Position numbers and translations under genes: made by a program. Below are positions 15,667 to 21,996 of a stretch of DNA of 64,000 nt, piece by piece. Origin of the DNA: JANXQE01 sp035651635 (GTDB lineage: Bacteria > Verrucomicrobiota > Verrucomicrobiia > Limisphaerales > UBA8199). Positions within the stretch are counted from its first letter, which is position 1. Each line of letters opens with the position of its first letter. The stretch is taken from contig DASRFK010000095.1 in NCBI GenBank assembly GCA_035651635.1, positions 1-64,000 of the forward strand, read 5' to 3'. The notes under the pieces are model-generated. The model saw nothing but the letters and a program-made list of their open reading frames with translations. It did no database searches and was not told the DNA's origin.

Positions 15667-16347
15667 TTACGACAAAAAGTCTCGGCCATCCGGTTGCGCC
15701 TCTCCATGAGCATGGTCGTGTGCGCGGACCACGCGCCGGGCGGGATCTCCCAGAGTGCGAGTTAACCGCTCCCGGAGTTGTAGACGCGCGCGCAGTAGTC
15801 GCACTTTGGTGTTGGCTTCGCTCAAACCCAAGGCCTCCGCGGTTTCCTTTATGGAAAGACCCTCCACGTCTCGCAATAGAAAGACCAACCGGTGTTTCTC
15901 GTCCAACTGACCCAGAGCTTCGTCCAACAGCCGCTTGACCTCGTTCTGTTGCACCAGTTCCTCGGGAGATTGCCGCCAATCGGCAATATATTCCGGGTGC
16001 GGGACGGGCTCCGAATCGTTTGGTGCTTGAGTTGCCTCTTCGAGCGAGACGGTGTCCAACCCGTTGCGTTTTCGGATGATCTTGAGAGCCGCGTGAGTGG
16101 CAATGCGCAGCAGCCAGGTGGAAAACTTGGCCTCGCCGCGGAATCGAGGCAGGCTTTCCAGAGCACTCAAAAACGTCTGCTGGGTGACATCCTGGGCGTC
16201 CTGTTCCTGGCGAAGCATCCTCAAGCCCAGGGAGTAAACACGCTGCTCGTAGCGGTTGGCCAGTGATTCGAAGGCATCCAAGTCACCCGCCTTCGCTCGC
16301 TGCACCAACTCAGTATCGTCAGTTTCCGGTCCGATCTGATTTATCAT
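15667..16347 (-). CDS. RNA polymerase ECF-type sigma factor
   Basis: 226 residues. Region 2 (about 14-85) reads DLDAFESLANRYEQRVYSLGLRMLRQEQDAQDVTQQTFLSAL and FRGEAKFSTWLLRIATHAAL; region 4 (about 135-190) reads LDEKHRLVFLLRDVEGLSIKETAEALGLSEANTKVRLLRARLQLRE-type helix-turn-helix. These are textbook ECF features. Together with the anti-sigma gene downstream it probably drove the now decayed efflux operon. The C-terminal tail of about 30 residues is His/Asp-rich and is not part of the core fold. Confidence 0.95.
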   Translation of the reverse strand: MINQIGPETDDTELVQRAKAGDLDAFESLANRYEQRVYSLGLRMLRQEQDAQDVTQQTFLSALESLPRFRGEAKFSTWLLRIATHAALKIIRKRNGLDTVSLEEATQAPNDSEPVPHPEYIADWRQSPEELVQQNEVKRLLDEALGQLDEKHRLVFLLRDVEGLSIKETAEALGLSEANTKVRLLRARLQLRERLTRTLGDPARRVVRAHDHAHGEAQPDGRDFLS

Positions 16348-16377
16348 GCAAAAGAGGCCTCTGCGCGAAAACCTCTG

Positions 16378-16500
16378 AGAGCGTGTTTTAGAATTCGTTT
16401 GGAGTCCCGCCTTCAGGCGGTTTTGGCGCCGGGCCGCCTAAAGCCGGGACTCCGAACCCTATACGCCCACGCCCAAGTCGGCATTTTTAAAACACGCTCT
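16378..16500. repeat. Nested inverted-repeat element of 123 bp (MITE- or REP-like)
   Basis: The ends are perfect 13-bp inverted repeats: AGAGCGTGTTTTA (16378-16390) and TAAAACACGCTCT (16488-16500). Inside, a 20-bp pair, 16401-16420 (GGAGTCCCGCCTTCAGGCGG) and 16434-16453, matches at 18 of 20 positions. No coding sequence and no clear target-site duplication. It sits in the promoter region of the sigma-factor gene. The 285 bp that follow (16501-16785) hold no gene I can support. Confidence 0.8.
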
Positions 16501-16785
16501 GAAGGAATACAACATTTCTAAATCGAATACACCACAAAGAACCTTGATATCTTCATCCATTGTCTGATTCGGCTCGCCAGCCAACAATCCTCCGTCGGCA
16601 AATTGCCCAAGAATGGATGCCGAGAAAAACCTGGGGAGGGCAGGGGGTTGTGCTATAGTTCGTAAGAATCGGACGGTATTTTCAAGACCGGTAAATCCTC
16701 TCGGGAATATGTTCCTTGATGATTTGAAACCCGATGCCCGGGAACAGTTCTGAAAAGAGCCACCGCGAAGCAACAAAGCATTTCG

Positions 16786-16977
16786 ATGAAGATTGCCAGA
16801 ATCCTGGACGAAGCGGGCGGTCTCTTTCGCCTGGAATACGAGAATGGTCGTGGCCAGAAGCAGAACACGCGTCTCGAGGCCGTGACGTACGAACAAGCCC
16901 TGCGCGAGGCAAGGTCTTACCTGGAAATCGGCGATCGCGACTGCGACGCCGAGGGTGCTCAGTGGGATATCGAATAA
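16786..16977 (+). CDS. Small conserved-looking hypothetical protein
   Basis: 63 residues, MKIARILDEAGGLFRLEYENG at the start and EQALREARSYLEIGDRD in the second half: a predicted beta-beta-alpha unit with no signal peptide or membrane helix. Codon positions look like those of neighbouring genes. No good Shine-Dalgarno sequence. It converges on the RRM gene and shares the short interval containing the terminator. Function unknown. Confidence 0.6.
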   Translation: MKIARILDEAGGLFRLEYENGRGQKQNTRLEAVTYEQALREARSYLEIGDRDCDAEGAQWDIE

Positions 16978-17005
16978 AGCCGCGCACCGAATGACTATCG
17001 ATCGC

Positions 17006-17036
17006 AAAAAAGGCGCGAGGCCATCGGCCCCGCGCC
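17006..17036 (-). terminator. Rho-independent terminator of the leftward RRM gene
   Basis: On the minus strand an 11-bp stem (GGCGCGGGGCC / GGCCTCGCGCC, one mismatch, 3-nt loop; 17012-17036) is followed by six T (complement of 17006-17011), 20 bp after the RRM stop codon. Confidence 0.85.
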
Positions 17037-17055
17037 CGCGATCAAAAAGGATTGC

Positions 17056-17376
17056 TTAGTTCCGCCGGCCGTAGCCCGCTTGGGCGCCGCGCTCGCGGCC
17101 GCCGCCAAAACCACCTCCGGTCCGCTCTTCGCGGGGACGCGCTTCATTGACGGTGAGATTGCGGCCACCGAGATCGGCGCCATTGAGCGCGTTGATGGCA
17201 TTTTGCGCCTCTTCCGGCGAACTCATGGTGATGAAAGCGAAGCCGCGTGGGCGGCCGGTCGCGCGATCCATCATGAGATTGGCCTCGGTGACCGTGCCGT
17301 GCGCCGCGAAGGCGTCCTGCAGGTCATTTTCGGTGGTATTAAACGAGAGGTTTCCCACGAATAATTTGGTGTTCAT
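17056..17376 (-). CDS. RRM-domain RNA-binding protein 1
   Basis: 106 residues. One RRM fold (1-80) with RNP2 KLFVGNLSF and RNP1 RGFAFITM, then a short Gly/Arg-rich tail (GGGFGGGRERG). Such single-RRM proteins in bacteria are often cold-inducible and bind mRNA as chaperones. A second copy lies at 18778-19086 on the other strand, so the pair flanks infC. A strong terminator follows this gene. Confidence 0.95.
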   Translation of the reverse strand: MNTKLFVGNLSFNTTENDLQDAFAAHGTVTEANLMMDRATGRPRGFAFITMSSPEEAQNAINALNGADLGGRNLTVNEARPREERTGGGFGGGRERGAQAGYGRRN

Positions 17377-17689
17377 GTGATGTTTTCAGTGTCCTTAGTC
17401 TTACCCTGTTATTCCCATACTGTTCCCGATCTTCGGGTTTCAAATCATCACTGAACGAAGTTCACCTGAGGATTTACCATGTGCTGGAAGCTACAAGCTA
17501 TCTGTCAGACGCAGCTAGAATGCACCTTGATGGCGCAATAGCAAGCGCGAACTTCAAAACAGCCCTTATCAGATATTCCGCTTGCTCGGCGGCCTGGCTG
17601 TGCGAGACTTCAGATGTGTTAATTGTTAATTGCTCTTCGTTTCGCGCCCTCGGGTCGCGCGCGGATGTTCTACTAAACAAGGGGGCTCT
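17377..17689. other. Divergent intergenic region between RRM1 and infC
   Basis: It must hold the promoters of the leftward RRM gene and of infC. Short open frames on both strands have no recognisable product. AAGGGGG at 17679-17685 is the probable ribosome binding site of infC. Confidence 0.5.
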
Positions 17690-17692
17690 CTG
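17679..17692 (+). promoter_or_regulatory. Ribosome binding site and CTG start of infC
   Basis: AAGGGGG (17679-17685) lies 4 nt before CTG 17690. No ATG or GTG is in frame anywhere between the preceding region and the conserved IF3 body; only TTG 17630 is an alternative, and it has no ribosome binding site. CTG gives the sensible N-terminus Met-Ser-Arg-Pro-Phe. Rare infC start codons are known in other bacteria (AUU in Escherichia coli) and let IF3 repress its own translation. Confidence 0.6.
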
Positions 17693-18325
17693 AGTCGCCC
17701 TTTTGGCTCCCGTTCATTTCATCCCAAAGAACCGCTGCACCGGCGCAACGGCAAGATCCGGGCGCGCGAGGTCCGGGTCCTGGACGAAACCAAACAACAG
17801 CTCGGGGTGATGTCCCTCAATGACGCACTTCGATTGGCTCAAACCAAGCAGCTGGATCTCGTCGAGACGGTCCCGAACGCAATGCCGCCCATTTGCCGGA
17901 TCGTCAACTACGGCAAGTTTCTTTACGAGGAATCCAAGCGCAGCAAGGAGTCCCGGGCTCCTCAATCTGCCAGCCGCATGAAGGAGCTCCAGCTCTCTCC
18001 CGCCATTGACCCGCATGATCTGGCGGTCAAACGCGATCACGCCATCCAGTTCCTGTGCGACGATCTCAAAGTGCGGATTAAGCTGCGATTCAAGGGGCGT
18101 CAAAAGGCCCATAAGGAAGTTGGATTTCAGGTGGTAAATAAATTCGTCAGCGACATCGCCTTATACGGCCATGCTGATTCGCCTCCCAAAATGCTCGGCG
18201 ACCGCGACCTCAATGTAGTCCTGACTCCGCTCCACCGGGATAAGCGGGCCAAAAACCCTCGCGCTACGACGCCGGCTGCCGCGGCCGCAACTCAGGCACG
18301 CCCGGTTGCCCAGGAGCAGGGTTGA
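17690..18325 (+). CDS. infC: Translation initiation factor IF-3
   Basis: 211 residues. The N-domain has IRAREVRVLDETKQQLGVMSLNDAL and LDLVETVPNAMPPICRIVNYGKFLYE; the C-domain has KELQLSPAIDPHDLAVK, FKGRQKAHKEVG. IF3 binds the 30S subunit, blocks premature 50S joining and checks the start codon and initiator tRNA. The C-terminal 40 residues are an Ala/Pro/Thr-rich extension beyond the usual 175-180 residues. rpmI and rplT do not follow, unlike the common operon; a repeat-filled gap does. The start is CTG by inference; TTG 17630 would add 20 residues. Confidence 0.93.
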   Translation: MSRPFGSRSFHPKEPLHRRNGKIRAREVRVLDETKQQLGVMSLNDALRLAQTKQLDLVETVPNAMPPICRIVNYGKFLYEESKRSKESRAPQSASRMKELQLSPAIDPHDLAVKRDHAIQFLCDDLKVRIKLRFKGRQKAHKEVGFQVVNKFVSDIALYGHADSPPKMLGDRDLNVVLTPLHRDKRAKNPRATTPAAAAATQARPVAQEQG

Positions 18326-18382
18326 AATCCGAAATTCGAAGGCCGAAACCCGAATCGAAGGGCAAAATCTCGAGGTCGAAAA
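18324..18382. repeat. Degenerate CCGAAATTCGAA repeat, left arm
   Basis: Begins at the infC stop codon and runs GAAATCCGAAATTCGAAGG, CCGAAACCCGAATCGAAGGG and so on. It is the inverse of the run at 18521-18567, so the transcript could fold a long imperfect hairpin between them. Confidence 0.65.
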
Positions 18383-18777
18383 AGCGCCCGGAGCCGCATC
18401 AACCTTAGATTCGGGCTTCGGCCTTTGCCGAGCGAGGCCGCAGAAAGGCGGAAAAAAATTCGAGCGAAACCGCAGTAAGCCCTCTCCACTTTTTGCGTCT
18501 CTGGCGAGGGCGGTTTTCTTGATTCGGAGTTCGGGTTCGACCTTCGGATTTCGAGGTTCGGATTTGGAGAAATGGGAAGTTACGCTCCCTCACCGCTCGA
18601 AATCCTGATTCGCGGCTTGCTATTGCCGCGAAACCGGTCACAGTCAGCCCATCTCTTGATACGTTTTCCACTTCCATGACATGGAAATCTTGCTTGAACT
18701 CCGTTCAACGTGGATTTGAGACCCGACCGACGGGAACATTATGGCGAGCGTAGAACTGTCCGGAACAGTCTAAATGT
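18326..18777. other. Repeat-rich intergenic region downstream of infC
   Basis: 450 bp between infC and the second RRM gene. It holds the two inverted repeat arms and an additional TTCGGGCTTCGGCC word near 18410. Open frames here are made of repeat sequence and are not credible. The promoter of the RRM gene probably lies between 18600 and 18777, but no clear boxes stand out. Confidence 0.55.
18521..18567. repeat. Degenerate CCGAAATTCGAA repeat, right arm (inverted)
   Basis: GATTCGGAGTTCGGGTTCGA and CCTTCGGATTTCGAGGTTCG words, complementary in consensus to the left arm at 18324-18382. Confidence 0.65.
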
Positions 18778-19086
18778 ATGAGCACGAAGTTATTCGTCGG
18801 CAATCTCGACTTCAAGGTTACTGAAAATGACCTGCAAGATGCGTTCGCCGCCCACGGCACCGTCATGGAGACCAACCTCGTTACTGACCGGACGACGGGC
18901 CGGCCGCGCGGTTTTGCTTTCGTTACTATGAGTTCGGCTGAAGAAGCCCAAAAAGCAATCGATGCCCTGAACGGCAAAGATTTAGGTGGGCGCGCTTTAA
19001 ACGTGAATGTTGCTCGTCCACGCGAGGAACGCTCGGGTGGCGGGGGGCGAGGTGGCTACGGGGGCGGTCGCCGGGACGGTTATTGA
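18778..19086 (+). CDS. RRM-domain RNA-binding protein 2
   Basis: 102 residues, close paralogue of the protein at 17056-17376: RNP2 KLFVGNLDF, RNP1 RGFAFVTM, shared ENDLQDAFAAHGTV, RTTGRPRGFAF and RPREER segments, and a Gly-rich tail (GGGGRGGYGGGRRDGY). It binds single-stranded RNA through one RRM. The downstream hairpin at 19220-19260 is its only visible candidate terminator, 133 bp after the stop and inside the next gene. Confidence 0.95.
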   Translation: MSTKLFVGNLDFKVTENDLQDAFAAHGTVMETNLVTDRTTGRPRGFAFVTMSSAEEAQKAIDALNGKDLGGRALNVNVARPREERSGGGGRGGYGGGRRDGY

Positions 19087-19093
19087 CCGGGCG

Positions 19094-19846
19094 ATGTCGT
19101 TGAGCTCGAGGCAAAAGCTGGGCATGGCTGGAAAAGCGCCGGCCACTCGGCCATTCGCGAAGCCCATCGCCAGTCCCAGCCTGGCTGCACTGCCCAAAAC
19201 AGTGATTCTTCCTCACACACCCAGGCGCGCGCAGCGATTCATCGCCTGGGCAGTTTTTTTCGTGGAGAAGCTTGTCACCTCGTCCCTGCGCTGCCATTGG
19301 CGTGACTTTTCCGGGTTAACCAACGCGCCCCCCAATCAACCGGTGATCTTTTGCCTTTGGCACAATCGCCTGGCTATTTCCATGCTGGTCCATCGGCGCC
19401 ATCCCCGCAAGCTGGCTGCCTTGGTTAGCGCCAGCAAGGACGGTGCGCTACTCGCCGCGGTTTTGGGACGATTTGGAGTCGAACAAGTACGCGGTTCCAG
19501 CAGTCGGCGCGGTCCGCAGGCTTTGTTGGAACTCACTAGCCACGCTCGACGAGGATATGATTTGGCCATCACTCCGGATGGACCGCGAGGACCACGCTAT
19601 ACTGTGCAGAACGGCGTCATCGCGCTGGCGCAACTCACCGGCTTGCCCATTATCCCGGTAACCTGCAATACCCGCCGCAAACTCTGCCTCAAAAGCTGGG
19701 ATCGGTTTCAAATCCCTTTTCCCTTCTCGCACTGCGAACTGATTCTTGACGAGCCGATTCACGTGCCGCGAGAGGCTGATGGCGCCGAAAGAGAAGAACG
19801 GCGCCGGAAACTCGAGACCAGCCTGCGCCAGAGTTCTCACGATTGA
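19094..19846 (+). CDS. DUF374 family acyltransferase-like membrane protein
   Basis: About 250 residues from ATG 19094; ATG 19124 or GTG 19202 are alternatives because the first 45 residues are not conserved-looking and no Shine-Dalgarno sequence decides. The body shows the DUF374 pattern related to lysophospholipid acyltransferases: a membrane-proximal helix (RFIAWAVFFVEKLV), VIFCLWHNRL, SASKDGALLAAVL, GSSSRRGPQALLEL, ITPDGPRGPRY and a hydrophobic IALAQLTGLPIIPV. WHN in place of Hx4D agrees with the family. It likely transfers acyl chains to lipid A or a phospholipid at the inner membrane. A terminator-like hairpin lies in its 5' coding part. Confidence 0.85.
   Translation: MSLSSRQKLGMAGKAPATRPFAKPIASPSLAALPKTVILPHTPRRAQRFIAWAVFFVEKLVTSSLRCHWRDFSGLTNAPPNQPVIFCLWHNRLAISMLVHRRHPRKLAALVSASKDGALLAAVLGRFGVEQVRGSSSRRGPQALLELTSHARRGYDLAITPDGPRGPRYTVQNGVIALAQLTGLPIIPVTCNTRRKLCLKSWDRFQIPFPFSHCELILDEPIHVPREADGAEREERRRKLETSLRQSSHD
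19220..19260 (+). terminator. Terminator-like hairpin inside the DUF374 coding region
   Basis: CCCAGGCG (19220-19227) pairs perfectly with CGCCTGGG (19243-19250); CAG and seven T follow (19254-19260). It encodes part of the membrane-proximal helix yet has all marks of a Rho-independent terminator, and could end or attenuate the upstream RRM2 transcript. Confidence 0.6.
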
Positions 19847-19876
19847 AGCCCAGCCGACGCCGACGGGAGCCTCGGC

Positions 19877-20074
19877 TCAATCCTCGGCGTAGCGGGCCTT
19901 CAACATCGCTGAAAAACGAGCCGCTTTTTCCTTTCGCCGTTTCTTGGCACTCGGTTTTTCAAAGCGCCGATGCAGGCGCACTTGGAGCAGGGTCTGCTCG
20001 CGGTCGAGTTTCTTCTTGAGCCGGCGGATGGCTTTCTCCACCGGTTCGCCTTTTCTCAGCTTCACCTCAGTCAT
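19877..20074 (-). CDS. rpsU: Small ribosomal subunit protein bS21
   Basis: 65 residues, very basic: EVKLRKGEPVEKAIRRLKKKLDREQ at the start then RFEKPSAKKRRKEKAARF, the standard bS21 sequence. It sits on the platform of the 30S subunit near the anti-Shine-Dalgarno end of 16S rRNA and supports initiation. The start overlaps the end of the upstream gene by 8 nt, so the two are probably coupled. It converges with the DUF374 gene. Confidence 0.95.
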   Translation of the reverse strand: MTEVKLRKGEPVEKAIRRLKKKLDREQTLLQVRLHRRFEKPSAKKRRKEKAARFSAMLKARYAED

Positions 20075-20462
20075 AATTCAGCTCGAGCCGGTAACGCAAT
20101 AGCGTGTGGCAGGGGACTTTTTCGCGGTCGCCTCGTTTGCGTGTTCCCTGGCACCGGAGTTCGCCGGTGGCCACTTTGCGCCGTTCGCCGACCGCCTGGG
20201 CCAGCGCTTCGCTCAAATCAAAATCACCTCTCGCGCATTCGACGCCCGGGCAGGCAAACCACAGCGCCGATTTCGCATGCTCCACATTCATTTTGCATTT
20301 TAACTCCCCGTTTTTCGTGACCCCCAAAGCGTCGTAATACTCCAACGTCACTTTCAGAGACTTCAGAGAGGGGAACTTCTGCGCCATCGAGGGAGATCCG
20401 TTAATCTCTTCTCGCTGCTTCAACTGATATTCCTGTCGCGGGTTCCGTTTCGGTATGTGCAT
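20067..20462 (-). CDS. Conserved-looking Cys-containing protein upstream of rpsU
   Basis: 131 residues from ATG 20462, preceded by AGAAGG 9 nt upstream; an inner ATG (20387) lacks such a site. The core (from about residue 28) reads SLKSLKVTLEYYDALGVTK, CKMNVEHAKSALWFACPGVECARGDFDLSEAL and ends PCHTLLRYRLELNYD. Four cysteines (CPGVEC, CQG, PCH) could bind a metal. No signal peptide. The 8-nt overlap with rpsU suggests a role near translation, but the family is unknown to me. Confidence 0.75.
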   Translation of the reverse strand: MHIPKRNPRQEYQLKQREEINGSPSMAQKFPSLKSLKVTLEYYDALGVTKNGELKCKMNVEHAKSALWFACPGVECARGDFDLSEALAQAVGERRKVATGELRCQGTRKRGDREKVPCHTLLRYRLELNYD

Positions 20463-20756
20463 TGAGTTCGGCCTTCTAAACCAGCTCGCAGCGGTGTCGT
20501 TCATCTGGGAGCCTGAACCATTTTCTGCCTGGGCCCATCGACGACAATATTTTCAACATTCGGTGCGTGCATGCGAAGGTTAACTTGAACTGGATGGGGT
20601 CCTGCGGCACTGTCCATTCGGGAAGTCGCCCTCGAAGGGGTATGCGCTGGTACGTATCCAGACCAGTACCTTACGACGAAAAGGTCGCGAACGCTAATGC
20701 TTTAATGCTATAGATCCGATAGCTCGCGGCTATGCCCCAAAACCTTCCCTCCGAGG

Positions 20757-21641
20757 TCAGTCAGCAAACCCCTTCACAATCTCAATGTACTGGTGCAAGG
20801 CGCGCGAGTCATTGCCGCGGTTCCAGGCAATGCAGTAGTCGCTGATGACCGGCGGGCTCAATGGCCGAAAAGCCACTCCGTGGCGGGCCTGTCGCTTGAG
20901 GTGCTCGCGCCCCAGGGTTACGCCCAAGCCCTCAGCGACGAAGGTGATAAGGGTGGCTTCCACTTCGGCTTCCTGGAGAACTCGGGGCGTAAAGCCAGCT
21001 TGTTGGCAGATGCGGTTCAGCCACTCCCGAAAGCCCGGATGCGTCTTCTCGGACATCGCCACAAAAAACATGCTTTCCAATTCCGCCAGCGAGATTTGGC
21101 GCTTGCGCGCCAAGCGGTGTTTCTCTGGGACCACCACCACCGTCCGATGCCGGGCGATGCTTTCCCAATGCAACCCGGCAGCCATTGGCGGAGGAGGTGA
21201 ACCCACAAAGCCCAGATCGATCTTGCGGGCTTCGAGGGCCCGGAATTGCTCAGCCGGGTTCATATCGAAGAGGTTCAGGGCAATGTGGGGAAAAGCCTGG
21301 CGGAACGCCTTTAAACTCTCCGGCAGCAACTCGAAATCGAAGTTCGGCAGATAGGCAATATTCAATTGGCCGGTTTCTCCGCGGCTCAGCCGTTGGACCG
21401 CGAGAATGCTCTCGCTCGCCAACCCCAGGATGCGCCGGGCATCCAGCAGGAACGCCCGGCCTTCCTGTGTCAGGGCCACCTGGCTCTGGGACCGGTTCAG
21501 CAGCCGAACGCCGATTTCCTCCTCGAGATTATGGATCTGGCGCGTGAGTGAGGGTTGAGCCAAATGCAATTTCGCAGCGGCCTTGGTGAAGCTGAGATTC
21601 TCCGCCACCGCGACGAAGTAGCGCAGGTGACGCAGTTCCAT
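20757..21641 (-). CDS. LysR family transcriptional regulator
   Basis: 294 residues from ATG 21641. The N-terminal winged helix (1-60) is classical: MELRHLRYFVAVAENLSFTKAAAKLHLAQPSLTRQIHNLEEEIG. The C-terminal two-lobed ligand domain starts near residue 90 (GQLNIAYLPNF). It reads away from the large glycoside hydrolase gene at 21997, which is the nearest candidate target, but LysR divergence alone does not prove that. The frame extends 36 codons further upstream without homology. Confidence 0.94.
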   Translation of the reverse strand: MELRHLRYFVAVAENLSFTKAAAKLHLAQPSLTRQIHNLEEEIGVRLLNRSQSQVALTQEGRAFLLDARRILGLASESILAVQRLSRGETGQLNIAYLPNFDFELLPESLKAFRQAFPHIALNLFDMNPAEQFRALEARKIDLGFVGSPPPPMAAGLHWESIARHRTVVVVPEKHRLARKRQISLAELESMFFVAMSEKTHPGFREWLNRICQQAGFTPRVLQEAEVEATLITFVAEGLGVTLGREHLKRQARHGVAFRPLSPPVISDYCIAWNRGNDSRALHQYIEIVKGFAD

Positions 21642-21996
21642 AACGTGGCCGGGACTGTAGCAGGATTGTGCGCCTTGGCAACGGATTGAGCGAGGCGCGG
21701 GAAACGCGAAGTTTCGCACACAAGCGCATTGCTTTGCTGCGTTTGTCAAGAGCGCCCCTTTTTTTTGCCTGAAGCATCAAACAGAAAAATGATTCGAAGA
21801 GGAGAGGTGATTGCCTTCCAGGTGCAGCCCAGGCTTGCCCGCTTAGGTTTCCAACCGGAACGACAACTCACCGGACGCTGCAAAACAGGGAAAGACTTTG
21901 CCAGTCGATGGTGAGCTTTTCTGCTTTCGACCGGGTATTACCCGGTTCCGTGGCGAGGTTGCCACAGACGGCGGCCAAACCAATAAAGCGCAACGG

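Noticed and set aside
16378..16500. Target-site duplication around the nested inverted repeat
   Set aside because: The flanks (left ACCTCTG, right GAAGGAA) share no direct repeat, so recent transposition cannot be claimed.
16459..17007. 182-residue minus-strand open frame
   Set aside because: It is antisense to the small gene at 16786-16977, crosses the nested repeat and the RRM terminator, and has no recognisable domain.
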